Shown here piece after piece: positions 1-12,094 of a DNA stretch of 64,000 bases. The translations under genes were made by a program, and so were the position numbers. Each line of letters begins with the position of its first letter. Positions within the stretch are counted from its first letter, which is position 1. The stretch is from the NCBI GenBank assembly GCA_024516155.1, contig JAJJXM010000012.1:806001-870000 (forward strand), in the 5' to 3' direction. The notes beneath the pieces were generated by a model. That model had not been told where the DNA came from and did no database searches. It saw only the letters and a list, made by a program, of their open reading frames with translations. This DNA is from Pyronema omphalodes (taxonomy: Eukaryota > Ascomycota > Pezizomycetes > Pezizales > Pyronemataceae).

Positions 1-1467
1 GGTGGTGTGAGTGGTGGAGAAGGCTCGGGAAGGCAGGAGGGACCTTCATTCGATGAACGTCTTGCTTTCATCTGCCTTTCACCTCAGAACATCAGAAACC
101 CCCAAAGTCAACAGCAGTTGCATGACTGGAAGGAGCAGCATCGGCCATCACCCATCACCTAATCACCTAATCACCCATCACCCATCAACAACCCAAGACT
201 CAAGACTCAAGACTCAAGTACATACTCGCGATAGTCCGCTTTACCCAAAATACCGTAGCAGCCTGTGGCATGCTGCCTATCGGGACAAGTGACACGAAAA
301 CAAAATAAAAGAATCCGCCGATGAGCCCTGATATGCATGCACGTTAACTGCTGTCGTCCCATCCCAATGCACTTTTGGTGACCTGCCGTCTCATACTATG
401 CCTGGTCTGTCAGTTGGCCGTGGGGCTACTCCCTCTTCGAACCTCCAGAAGCAGTATATAGAAGCACCAACAGGCACAACCAAGCACAAGCAGAAGAAGC
501 AGAAGCAGAGGCAGAAGCAAGAAGCAGAAGCACCAGCAGAAGCAGAAGCACCAGCAGAAGCACCAGCAGAAGCACCAGCAGAAGCACCAGCACCAGCAGG
601 CACCACCCTACCATACCAAGCACACATCCAGAAGAAGCAGAAGTACCACCAGAACTTAGAAGACGCACCAGAAGCATGAGAAGAAGAAGAAAATGCGAAC
701 GATTCCCCAACCACCAACCACGTATCCCCCACCCACCCCCCTCTCCCCCCTCCCCCCTCCCCCCACCACCACAACCACCACCACCACCACCACTATGTAC
801 ATCCTCCTCCTCCTCCAGTCTCCCTCATCCCACACCCTCTTCATCAATCCCCTCCCCCCTTCCCAAAATAAACCCCCCTCGGCCCCAAAGAGTATCTCAG
901 GTATCCGCAGGTACCATCAGCTGAAAATCCTCATTCGTGAGCCGCCTCTCACCGTGCTCTCTCAGCAATTGGGCTGTAGCGGCGTCGTCTGACAGTTCGC
1001 AAGACCGTGTTTACCTTTCCCGCGCCCTAGTGAACCGCGATCGTAACAAGAAGGAAGCTATGTGCTCTGGGGGCTCCGTGCGTGTTCAGATCCCATCATC
1101 CCAAGCCCACCATCCACTCATTGCATACCTAGACTCTATAAAGCCGCCGTCCCGAAGGATTTGAATTTATAGGGTAGGACTTTCCCGACTTTTCAGTAGG
1201 TGGAACCATGAACCCAGCCCTTACGTGAAGGTGTTTTGAAACTCGCCCTTTTTCTACCCCGGAACTTCCATCAGCAAAGCTCGAGTTCCTGCAACATCCA
1301 CCACCACCATCACAACAATAACAACACCACCCCGTCCATACTAAAATCCCACTTGCTCCCGTATTTGCTGGCAAACACACTCACAAGTTCTACTTCTATC
1401 CTTCAACTCTCTGTTCCGCCAGGCATTGCGGTCAACATAGAACGACTACCAGTGCTCCGCCGTTACT
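1..1467. other. Low-complexity region and leader of the TBC gene
   Basis: I see no gene here. The stretch holds a GCAGAAGCACCA-type repeat (about 485-600), long C/CT/CCA-rich tracts (about 725-870) and a CT-rich leader just before the TBC gene start at 1468, which is usual upstream of fungal housekeeping genes. Open frames in it encode only low-complexity peptides (Ala-Glu-Pro, Pro/Thr or Val/Gly runs on the two strands) and I do not regard them as coding. Confidence 0.6.
485..600. repeat. GCAGAAGCACCA-type minisatellite
   Basis: Tandem, imperfect 6/12-bp units built from GCAGAA and GCACCA. Read on the plus strand it would give an Ala-Glu-Ala-Pro repeat, but no flanking coding sequence or splice structure supports a protein. 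Confidence 0.8.
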
Positions 1468-4400
1468 ATGGTCGACGGGACCACTCCCGAAGAGACCGCC
1501 GTGGAGAAGGTGCAGGAGAAACAGCCTGAAAATGCTAGTATACGAAATTCGCTGAAGTCAGAGGCCAAGGTCAGCACGGTTGCTGCCATTGAGGACGACA
1601 AGGAGGTATTATCATCACCCTCTACATGCTATATGACACCCCAATGGCCGTTTGGTATTGGTGGTGTCAGATGCCCCCCCATATAACACCCGCCTCTCAT
1701 GCTCACGGCGTTTGACTACCCATCTACCGCGTTGTTTGGTTTCCCCTATGTGTATTGGTATTCTGTACCAATTTACACAACACTGTGCCCTACGTTATGA
1801 TTGATTCCCCTAAAAGCGAAATTGATGGAAAAGCTGACATTCGTTCTCCTTACTTTCAGGAAAGTAGCTCTGATGAAGAATTTAAGGACGCCGCTCAGGA
1901 GACTACAAAAGATACTCCATCATCCCCTCCTCCTCCACGAGCTCGCAGCTTAACGCACATGTCACATTCCACGGTGTCGTCCGTACCTGAGGTTCCACAG
2001 TCGCCTGCAGCCTCGGTTTCAGTGAACGAAAACAGAAACAGCCAGGCGTCAGTCACACCACCGACTACAACAAACGGGTCCGTGAAAGAGAACGGTTCAT
2101 CAGAAGTGATCAAGTCTCCGACTCGCAGAATATCAACAACTTCTCTGGACGAAGTCTCTTTGATTGACGAGCTACCTCCTGCGAAAGTGGAAGCCATAGT
2201 CGAAACACCATCAGTTGAACTTCCTGTTGAGGAAAAGGAGACACCACCGTCGCCACCTGCTCCAGTTCCGGAGCAGCGGCCAGCTCCCACCAGTACGCCT
2301 TCATTTGTAGAATCAATCGCGAGTAAATTTGGAAGAAACACGTCGAATAATCAATCACAAGCCGCTGCCCCGGCACAGCCCAAGAGAAAACTATCGTCGC
2401 CCTTTCTCCCTTCGCCGGCCGTTTCGCAACCCCAGTCAGGGCCCGCCCCTGCCGTTAAACGATCACCCTTTAGTTGGTTGCGTTCTGGGACAAGTAGCTC
2501 TTCGGCTCAACCCGCGCCAATGGCGCGAAGAGGCACCGTTTCGTCATCCATTAGCTCACTAGCGGGTCTTGCTGGTCTTGGAAGTTCCGCACCTGCTGCT
2601 AACAATGAGCTTCTGATCAATCGGGTAGCCATCAACAGAGACCCGGAGAAGGAGAAAGAGGACCTTCAACGTGGTATGGACAATTTACGAGAGAATTTCA
2701 AGAAGCTTAGAGAAGCGAAGGGCCACACAGCAGATGAGCCAAGTGCAGAGGCAACTGCAAGAAAAGGTTCGATTTCATTGGGTTCGACTATAAGAACCAA
2801 GCTCAGATTTTATCCCACAGGTCCAGAAGATACAACACCGGCAGCACCAGGCTCTCCCGGCAGCTCACGCTCAGTTGCAGCTACTTCGACAAAAACTGAC
2901 GACGAAATTGACTGGGATCTGTGGCAGGCTGTTGTAGACGATGCGTTGAAAGTAGCTTCCGAAAAGCCAACAGAGCTAAACCGAGCTATCCAGGCCGGTA
3001 TCCCTCCAACTCTCCGCGGAACGATTTGGCAGAGCTTGGCTGCCAGTAAATCTCTGGAAATGGAGGCTCTATACCGCGAGGTGATTGTATTACCGTCAAC
3101 AGCAACAGCTGAGGATGCTCGTGCTATCTTTGGTAGCTATTGGCTTTGGGATCCCTCACCCGCCCCCAGCCAGGCTTCTTCGCCGAGAATAGGATCTCGT
3201 GCGAGCCCTGCACCTGAGCTTAAAGTTTCAAATGTTGCAATGAAATGGGGAATGACTGTTGCTCAGTTGGAAAAGGTTATCAAGCGTGATTTGGGAGACC
3301 GAACCAGTTTCGGAAAGTACAAAGTGGACCAAAAGGCCTTGTTGAACGTCTGCAAAGCATACGCACTTTTTGATCCTGCCGTGGGCTACACTCAGGGAAT
3401 GACTTTCATCGCAACCGTTTTGTTGCTCAACGTTAGTGCACTTGAATTTTGACCCTTTAGGCCTCTACTAACTATGAATTCAGATGTCTGAGGAGGAATC
3501 CTTCTGTGTATTCGTCAAGCTTATGAACAAGTACAAGCTACGGTCTATGTTTATGGAAAAGATGAAGGGCCTAGAACTCCGTCTTTACCAGTACGACCGC
3601 TTTTTAGAGGATCACGAGCCAAGACTTGCGATCCACCTTAAACGCCAACATATTGAGTCATCTCTCTACGCCGCCCAGTGGTTCCTTACCTTGTTCACAT
3701 ATAAATTCCCGCTCCAGCTTGTCCTCCGCGTTTTCGACTTGCTCTTTAGTGAGGGGCTCGAAGGACCGATTCTACAGTTTGGAATTGTTCTTATGAAGCA
3801 AAACGCTGAAAAGTTACTCACCATGGAGTTCGACACCCTCGGACCTTTCCTCAAGGAGAAGCTCTTCGATGTCTACATCGACCCTTCTCCCTCTTCTTCT
3901 AGTATCATGGAGGCTGGATTCTTCGGCAACGGAGGCGAGAAAGACATCTACCGTGCAAACGATCTCATCTCCGATGCAATGAGCATTAAGATCTCTCAGG
4001 AGATGCTTGACCGCTATGAGCAAGACTGGGAAGAGCACGAAAGGACGAAACGGGATACCGAGCAGGAGCTGGAGTCGCTAAAACGGAACAACGCGAGTCT
4101 GCAAAGCAAGGTTAAGAAACTGGAAGAGCAGAACGAGGAGCTTAACCGGGAGTATGTCCGTATTGCAAGCTCGGAAGTTGGACTTAAGGTGCAAAACGAC
4201 CAGCTTCTTGACGAAAACGAAAGTTTGAAGACAAAGGTTGATACCTTGAGAGATATGGTGGACAAACAGCCCCAGGAAGTCGAGGACCGTTTGAAGGGTG
4301 AAATGGAACAGTTGATACAAAAGAACTTGGCGGTGCATCATGCAAACCAGACTCTTGAAGAAAGCATGATGGAGATGGAGAAGGAGCTGGTGAGCACAAA

Positions 4401-4548
4401 GATGCAGTTGGCTACGGTTAGACTTTCCTGTCTTATTCCTGCTCTGATAGATGCATACATACTAAAACGAAAGAAACAACAGGTTAACGAGGACTATGAT
4501 CTTCTAAAGAATAGATGGCACGACCTTCGTAAGGCTCTTGGTGATTAA
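1468..4548 (+). CDS. GYP5: TBC-domain Rab GTPase-activating protein, GYP5-like
   Basis: Spliced CDS 1468-1605, 1860-3431, 3484-4416, 4483-4548, giving about 902 residues. Every junction keeps the frame and has GT..AG ends. The N-terminal half is Ser/Pro/Thr-rich and disordered. The TBC domain follows (about residues 420-680): LRGTIWQ, the arginine-finger motif IKRDLGDR, and the glutamine-finger motif VGYTQGM. After it comes a long Glu/Lys-rich coiled coil to the C terminus. Proteins of this layout (GYP5/GYL1 type) accelerate GTP hydrolysis on Ypt/Rab GTPases in ER-to-Golgi and exocytic traffic; the family is seen, the exact Rab partner is inferred. The last intron (66 bp, 4417-4482) has no in-frame stop, so retention would insert 22 residues. 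The start was chosen at the first ATG giving a continuous frame into exon 2. Confidence 0.88.
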
Positions 4549-5560
4549 ACGCACAGGCTAGAGGAAGCTGTGGTTTTTTTTCCTTACAAGCGTCTTATAT
4601 CAATTAATTCTTTGTAACTATTTTTCTTTGTTTTTTCACCTACTTTTCCAGTTACACAGTAAGACACCTTTGTTACGCACTTGTTTTTATCGTTATATCA
4701 TCCGAGTTTTTGTGACGTTTGCATGATGGAAGGGAATCGCCAGGCAGGAGTGAACTCACTTACATTGTGTTTCTGTGCGAATTGTTTTTGATATCATTTG
4801 AATTGTCTTGTTTGATACCATTTGCAATTTATTGTATGAAGCGTCAACGGGATGTCTTTTGGGGGGAGAGCAGGGGCGGGGAGGAGGGGGCGGAGTTGAT
4901 GATGGATGGTTAGCAATTATGAAGCTTGAACATTGCGCATAGGATATCATTGCGTTGTTTTAAATTGTGTTTTTCCTGTTTTTCTTTTTTTTTTTTTTTC
5001 TTTTCTGTTACTTTATGATACCCACCACTCTTAGCTTTGCGTTTTGCGCTTTATGTTTTATGTTTACTTTTTACTTTTTTCTTTTTACTTTTTCTTTTTT
5101 TCTTTTTTTTTTCTAAAGATGATGATCAATGAAATGGATATGGTCTTGTGTAACTTGTGGAAATTGTCTTGTGGAAATTGTGTTATAGAAAAAATGTAAA
5201 AGGTGCTTTTTTCTTTGCTAGTATTTTCCTTTTTTTCGAACTTTTTCTTCTTCTGTTGTGATTAAGCCGTAGTATAAAGTATAGAATATGATGATTTGAA
5301 ATGGTGTTCTTGCCTTTTCTGTTCTGTTCTTTTTCTGTTCTTTTTCTGGTTCTCCCTCTCGATTTTCTGTTCTTTTTCTCGTTTGCTGGTTTTCTTTCCC
5401 GATTTCCCGATTTTCTGGTTCTCTGATTTTCTAGTTCTCTGAATTTCTAGTTCTCTGATTTTCTGGTTTTCGTATATATATACGAGTAACGACAATCGTC
5501 ATACTTCCACCACCATCACTTCCCTCGAGCAAACCCCAAAATCCAACCGTTTTATCCAGT

Positions 5561-5812
5561 AATCCCAGAAATCCCAGAAATCCCAGAAATCCCAGAAATC
5601 CCAGAAATCCCAGAAATCCCAGAAATCCCAGAAATTACAGAAATCCCAGAAATTACAGAAATTACAGAAATTACAGAAATTACAGAAATTACAGAAATTA
5701 CAGAAATTACAGAAATTACAGAAATTACAGAAATTACAGAAATTACAGAAATTACAGAAATTACAGAAATTACAGAAATTACAGAAATTACAGAAATTAC
5801 AGAAATTACAGA
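5561..5812. repeat. 9-bp minisatellite (AGAAATCCC / AGAAATTAC)
   Basis: About 28 head-to-tail copies of a 9-bp unit. The first eight or nine are AGAAATCCC, then after one transition and one interspersed CCC unit nearly all are AGAAATTAC. The two variants differ at two adjacent positions and are almost completely segregated, suggesting separate expansion of each. The 9-bp period keeps a frame open on the minus strand (Trp-Asp-Phe then Cys-Asn-Phe repeats), but this is a by-product of the period and not evidence of a protein. Confidence 0.95.
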
Positions 5813-5959
5813 ACCTGCAACCTTCAGCCTTCAACGAGAAGTATCATAAACCAGGCTGCAAGCTTGAATCCTGAGATTGGTAAATGGTAAATGGTTATCC
5901 TGTATCCTGTATCCTGTGTATATTTCATGGGTTCACGAATCCAGGACCCTTTGCACTAT

Positions 5960-6003
5960 GTACAGTGTATAGTGTACAGTGTATAGTGTACAGTGTATAG
6001 TAC
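5960..6003. repeat. 14-bp tandem repeat
   Basis: Three units of a 14-bp sequence close to ACAGTGTATAGTGT in succession. Confidence 0.85.
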
Positions 6004-6088
6004 ATACTCAGCCCGAGATGACGGAATCCGAGATGACGGAATTCGGATTGAACACCGGGGATTTCATTGCTATGATTTATGATCTATG

Positions 6089-6125
6089 GTTACTATCGTT
6101 ACTATCGTTACTATCGTTACTATCG
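6089..6125. repeat. 9-bp tandem repeat (GTTACTATC)
   Basis: Four perfect copies of a 9-bp unit, with the same period as the larger array 280 bp upstream but unrelated sequence. Confidence 0.9.
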
Positions 6126-6340
6126 AATCATTCACGAATAATAGATCACAGATCACAGATAAATCAATAAAAGTTACAACTTACAACTTACAGCCTACCT
6201 TTTGTATGGGTGTTTTTTTTAAGATGTATATCCCAGATGGTTATCGCAGCTGTAATTCCAGCTCTAACTTTCCGCTACAGTGTACAGATTTCCTTTTTTA
6301 CGAAGAAAAAAAAAAAAAAAAAAAGGAACATCTCTGGTGA

Positions 6341-6371
6341 TCAACGAAATCAACGAAATCAACGAAATCAA
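6341..6371. repeat. 9-bp tandem repeat (TCAACGAAA)
   Basis: Three and a half copies of a 9-bp unit, next to an A-run at about 6305-6324. Confidence 0.85.
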
Positions 6372-6524
6372 CCGGTTATTAAACGTACCCCGGAATGGAT
6401 CCTGGGAGTTTATTGGCGTAGTTTATATTGCTTAAAGGTATCGGCTTATGTTGATAGTTGAAGAGTTGATGAGTTGAACAGCTGGGAAGTTTCGGTTTCG
6501 ATACCGGGGAACCTTTGTTTGGAT

Positions 6525-6603
6525 TTTGGTAACCTTGGATCTTGGTAACCTTGGATCTTGGTAACCTTGGATCTTGGTAGCCTTAACCTTAGTAACCTTA
6601 GCC
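6525..6603. repeat. 15-bp tandem repeat (GGTAACCTTGGATCTT)
   Basis: About four copies of a GGATCTTGGTAACCTT-like unit that then decays into shorter CCTTAGTAA units. Each copy contains the GGTAACC palindrome. Confidence 0.85.
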
Positions 6604-6807
6604 TTCTTGTAAGATTCATTTACATATCGAGCTCAGGAGATAATAAAACCTTCCTCTTACCCTAAAGACATACCTACAAGTTCCTTGCTCTGGATAAACC
6701 GGGGATTCTGGAATTGGAGCTTATATATTATATGTATAGGAATATTATGGCGTCGGGTTGTGGGATGAGGATATCTTCAATCCTGATGGTTTTGAACTGT
6801 AATTCGT

Positions 6808-6867
6808 ATCCTGGTTCTTGGCTCCCGGTTTCTGGTTCCTGGTTCCTGGTTGCTGGTTTCTGGTTTG
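6808..6867. repeat. GGTTCCTGGTTTCT-type repeat
   Basis: Imperfect 7-bp units (CTGGTTC, CTGGTTT, CTGGTTG). The same family, in reverse complement (CCAAGAAC), makes the repeat at 19833-19955. Confidence 0.75.
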
Positions 6868-9800
6868 TGTTGGATAGCTGGGTTTGCTTGGGTGGATGAC
6901 AGATGTAGCCTGTGGGTATTGGGGAGTTGTGATGGATTAATCAATGGAGATCGATAAGCGCGGATGATCTTGAAGAGATTATTCTCCATTATATTTCTCA
7001 AGTTCTGCAGCTGGATAATATTCCTAAATGATCTTTTTTCATGGGATGGAAATTATGCAATTAGTAACAGATGATGAATAGCCTGTAAGTCACTAGAGGA
7101 GAATAAACGGGATCGCAGGCTACTTTGGGGGGGGGGGGGGGGGGGAATAAACGTAGCTGTCGATAACCGGGTACTCCTTATTCTGTAGTCCAGTGTACCA
7201 TTGTTGAACGTAGCTATACATGTCTATTGATGTTAGCTTGATCCTCATGAGATGGATTACTCATATATATAGAGAATCAAATATAGGGAATTGGGTGATG
7301 AATCAGCCGGCGTCGATATAGTGATAGAGAATGGATAGGGCTTTGGCGTTGGAAATGTTGGCAATGTTGGCAATGAGCATTATCCGCAACTATATATATC
7401 CATGAGAGTTTTTAAGAGTTGAACCTCTGTGATCTTTTGTATCAGTATTGGACTAAGGAGTGGTAATGGATACTGACTAATAATTTGAATCGATATTATC
7501 AGCCTGGGATAGTAGGTGGAAGGGTTTTCTTCTGGTGAGTTGGGTTTTCTGGTATTCGATGCTGGAGTATGCGTGTGTCCAAGCTGGATCTAGAGGGGAA
7601 ACGGTACTGGTGAATCTTGAGACATGCGTCAGCGTAGGTTTGTCAAAGAATATCATTGGATGGAAGTAATGAAATCAATAATGGAAAACTTTGAATCCGC
7701 ATTAACTTATTCGATGCCTGGGTTTGTTGCGACTGGAAACATAGCAAAGCTTGGGCCATTGTTGAAATTCTAGACAAAGGTTAGCACAATACCGTCAAGA
7801 TATCTTATTGGAAGGAGTTACCATATTACAGTAGATAACCGTTAATTCCAATAAGCATCACTTCTGGGAGCATCTTGATGTGTGTTGACAGAAGGCGAAA
7901 ATTCTATTGCATTGACTAACACGAACAGAGTACCAAAAAGTAGGGGTCAGACTTTGTACACACCCACTGGACCCTTTGTTTTATGAACAAGACCGTTGCT
8001 GATAGCATCAACGACGGGGTATGTTGAAAATTTTTCAGTGAATGCTCAGTACGTACTGAATGATGGTCGGCCTGAACCAGGAAATAGCCAGTGGAAAGTT
8101 TTTTCACTGATGGGTTAAGGTGATATTCCTTCAACACTACGGCTTGTGTAAGATGAACACGAAATGAAATGTGAACTGTTTCTAATTCCGTAATTCGTCG
8201 ATTTCTGGTAAAACATTCTAAGTGTTCAGTACGTCACAGTGCTCTAGGAACTAGTCTAAAACTTTCGCAATTCTCTGGCGGGTCAAAGTTTCATTCAATG
8301 CTGAAGCCTACGAAGCTTATTAAAATTGAATACAGAATAAAAGAGCTATAAACATGACGTCATATCGGAGGCTCAATAGAAGATGAAAGCGCCAGGACTT
8401 GTCATTAAAATACAATCACCACATTACCATAATCCCGAATACCTCAATTGACATTTCAGAGACCCAAAATCCTGCAACCTCTACGTAATTCTCAGTGCTC
8501 AATTAAAACCAATAAGGTACAATAATCGAATGTTTTTCCATCTTTGACCCTTCAGTTGAATAAATAAATAAACCAAGTCTAAAATTTTCTCTCGCTAGTC
8601 AGCACAGCCTCCAAAGCCAATTAAGCTTATTTTCCGAGTCTGCAGCCCAGGCTTGCCAAGCCTAGCAGGGTCTCAGCGCTTAATTTTGCTGGGAGGTGTG
8701 AGGGTAAACCCTAATTAAGCGCGCACAACATCTATATTCATCCCACAGCCGAGAGAAAGACACGTCATGAACCGCTTCACATCTCTCACCACAGAGATTT
8801 CAGTATGGGGTTGTGGGGGGTTGTTCAAGGGCGGCAAGCAAATTTTTTCTCAATTAGTGGCATCGTCAACAGGGGGCCTGGAATTGTTTTGGGAGGGTGG
8901 GGGGAGGGGTGCGAGAAAATAATGGGGAAAATAATAATTATGCAGGTGGGCGACGTTTTTGTTTGGTTGTTTAGATGAAGCAGGTTCAAAAAACACAGTC
9001 AATAATTATTAGAAGAAGAAGGCAATCTTAATTCAAGCGTTAAAACATGAAGAATTTGGGGAATTTCGCAGGTGGAAATATGTCGGCGATGCATGATGGA
9101 GAATCAACAAAGTGTTTGGTATAGTTCGTAGGTGGATGTCAGGAGTATGTACTATCAAAATTCTGGCTAAATCTCAGTTAATTACAAGTGAATAATGAGG
9201 TTGGGAATCAATGTCAATATCAAAAATTGCAAAATCAGCACAATGATTTAATTTCTCTGATTCTCTATCGATTAGCTAAGTTGAAGACCTAGAAGTCCTG
9301 AAAGTAGTACAGTATGCAGGTACAAATATTGGAGCGGGCATAACGTCGGCCAATGTTGCATTGCGGCCTACAAAGTTGGCCGATGAGAATTCCAAGAGCT
9401 GCGCCCCGTCTGGCTAGACCAAGACGTCTTCTCTACCTTATTCTTTCCTTCCTTCCTCCTCCTATCTACCTACACCCTCTTCCTCCTGCTTGCTTACTTG
9501 CTGTTTGGTTTCTTCCATCCTCCACCTCCACCGCACAGCCACCGAAGCTAGGCAGCTAGCTCCCACCCCCCCCCCCCCCCTCGCTCGCAAACTGTATTCG
9601 ATTTCAGCCATTACCTTTCTCTTTCTCCTACACCTTCTCCTCCTTACTACCTTACACATCCTCTTCCTCTACATCCCCCTTCTCTTCTTTTGCTTCTTCT
9701 TCTACTCCGTCTTCCTCATCTACCTCTTCGATCAACCACTTCAAAGCAATCATCATCAACCCGGCACAGCGTCACAACCCTTCACTCCAGGTCCAACGAG

Positions 9801-9872
9801 ATTCCGAATTCTATTCTGAATCGACAAGTAACGAACTACCGCATTCAAAAGTAAGGGTTGCTGCATCATTCA

Positions 9873-12094
9873 ATGGCCCATCTCCAGACTCCGTCCAGAG
9901 GCCATAGAGCCTTGGGAGTATCTCCTCCTGGAACTCCTGGTATAAATAGGTTCCTTACCGTCCCGAGAACTCCATCCAGACAAGAGTCCTTGCTCGACCA
10001 AAATATCCCGATCTCTCCTACGACGGCAATGGCCAATTTACGTTTAAGCCCAGGTTCGGGCCACAGAACCCCGCACCGCACGCCAGACCGTTTCATTCCG
10101 ACGCTTGTCAATGCTTCAAGCTTCAGAATGGGAGCCCCTACATCTGAGCTTACTCCCGAAGAACGTCTTATGAGACGTTACGTTACAGGATCGGCTACCC
10201 GTAACCGCAGTGTTTCGCCCACCAGACGTCCCGGTAGTGGAGAGTCTCCCAGACCCAACCGTCGTCTTTCCGCAGGTGGTGTCGGCATGTTTGCCGTTGG
10301 CATTCCGGCTGGCTTAGCACCTGACAATGCGATTCCTTCAACCCCTCTTCAGCGTGGTAGAGAAATCGACGGCAATATATTTTCGAACAGGAGATCCCCC
10401 GAGAGAGAGCGCCAAGCTCATGAGTCAAGAATCTCTGCCGCGTTAGGCATTGATCGAGCCCAGAGAGTCTTCCACTATGGACCTGAAAGAGATATGATGC
10501 CTGTTTCACCACGAGGTGATCGTTTCGGGCGTGGAGGCATACCTGGAAGTCCTGGAATGGTTCCTAATCACAAGGATGAGCTTTGGGCCGCTACCTTGGC
10601 GGGTCAGAATGGTGAGTTAACCCTATGTAGTCTCATTCTACAATTTATATAATGAACCCTAAGCTAACGTGCAATTAAATTAGACCAACAACACCAGAAA
10701 AAGAATGTTACACGCTCAGTTCCAACCACCCCGTTCAGGGTTTTGGATGCTCCCGGTCTTCGTGACGATTATTACTGTTCGCTCATCGCTTACAGCGTGC
10801 ACACGCACTCGCTAGCTGTTGGATTGCACTCTGATGTTTACACCTGGCAGGAGGCCACGGGTGCAAGACCATTTAAACAATGGTCCTCTGCCCACGTCAC
10901 ATCCCTAGCCTTCTCATGCGCCATGAAAACCAACAACATTCTTGCTATTGGCAGAATTGATGGGTCGCTTACGCTTTGGCACCCTGAAGAGCGCGTCCCA
11001 CGTATTGATCACCCTCATAGCGCCAGTATCGCCTGCATAGCTTGGAAGCCAACCGTAAGTCAACGGGTCGCGCGTAATCCCGGAGGAGGCTATTCACCCC
11101 TCTCTGATGATTTGCTCGTCGGTGACGAAATGGGCAACGTGTTCCTTTATGCAGTTCATTGGGGCCTCTACAACGCAGTAACCAAACAAGAGGCGACCAT
11201 GTATCAGTTGCGGAAGATAACTGTTCATAGCCAACAGATCTGTGGTTTGGCATGGCGCAGAGACGGCGAGCAGTTTGTTACCGGAGGAAACGACAATACC
11301 GCTTACTTATTCGAGTTGAATAAAGTCGAAGGCCCCTATAACCAGCAGGGCTTCCGCACAATCATCGACGAACCTCTCACCGCTGACGGCGCCAAGTATA
11401 CCTGGAACCATGGTGCTGCTGTCAAGGCAATTGCCTTTTGCCCTTGGCAAGAAACTCTAGTTGCGACCGGTAAGAACCCTTCTTGTTCAGCCCTTTGAGA
11501 GAACTTTAACTAATAACCATTTCAGGCGGTGGGTCAAACGACAGAGGTATTCACTTCTTCCACACTGGTACCGGTGTATGCCTTCGTACGATAAACGTCT
11601 CTGCACAGGTTACATCTCTCATATGGTCCACGAACCATAGAGAAATAGCCGCAACCTTGGGATACGCCAACCCTGACCATCCCGTCAGAATTGTGGTTTA
11701 CAACTGGCCTGAATGTAAGCAAGTCGTGTCTGTGCCATGGCAGGAGGAAATGCGAGCGCTATTTGCTGTGGCGTACCCAGGTGGACCCCACATAAGTGAG
11801 GGATCATTGACCGTCGAAGATGGGCAGGCGATTGCCGAGGAGCCCGAAGACGAGGAAGACGAGGTGGCTGGAATGATTCGGGCCCTCAGCCCTTCCAAAC
11901 CTCTCCGCAAGCAAAAGCGGAGAGAATCGGAAGGCTGCATTGTGGTTGCAGCTAGCGATGAAACCGTTCGGTTTCATGAGATTTGGTCCCCTGATCGCAG
12001 GGAGGTGTATGCGAGCAGTGGAGTCCTAGGTGGCTCCTATATCTTGGAGCAAATTGAGGGGATTGAACGGGAAGGACCAGAAATCATCCGCTAA
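9873..12094 (+). CDS. AMA1: AMA1-like meiotic APC/C activator (Cdc20/Cdh1 family)
   Basis: Spliced CDS 9873-10611, 10684-11469, 11526-12094, giving about 697 residues. The N-terminal 240 residues are disordered with many Ser-Pro/Thr-Pro sites. They contain a C-box core DRFIP (72-76), but the final Arg of the consensus DRFIPxR is not present (Thr-Leu follows). The rest is a WD40 propeller with the family signature GGGSNDRGIHFFHT across the exon 2/3 junction. The protein ends in Ile-Arg, the IR tail that docks activators on the APC/C. Proteins of this family recruit substrates to the anaphase-promoting complex. The disordered N terminus, the acidic insert late in the propeller (around 11830-11870) and the overall length fit the fungal AMA1/Mfr1 branch better than Cdh1 or Cdc20. 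The first in-frame ATG is at 9873; the open frame upstream has no ATG. Confidence 0.85.

Larger units (their letters stand above)
4549..9872. other. Gene-free region rich in minisatellites
   Basis: 5.3 kb between the TBC gene and the AMA1-like gene. No convincing coding sequence was seen on either strand. It holds T-rich stretches (4970-5110), a cluster of short tandem repeats between about 5.5 and 6.9 kb (listed separately), a run of 19 G at 7127-7145, AT-rich sequence to about 9.3 kb, and a CT-rich leader (about 9420-9720) with a run of 15 C at 9566-9580 before the next gene. Confidence 0.6.

Noticed and set aside
391..774. Open frames on both strands with Ala-Glu-Pro or Ala-Gly repeats
   Set aside because: Produced by the GCAGAAGCACCA repeat; no start context, splice structure or flanking coding sequence.
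5561..5812. CRISPR-like array
   Set aside because: Units are contiguous 9-mers without spacers, in a eukaryotic genome; this is a minisatellite.
5499..5834. Minus-strand frame encoding Cys-Asn-Phe and Trp-Asp-Phe repeats
   Set aside because: A direct result of a 9-bp period that is a multiple of three; no non-repetitive coding part.
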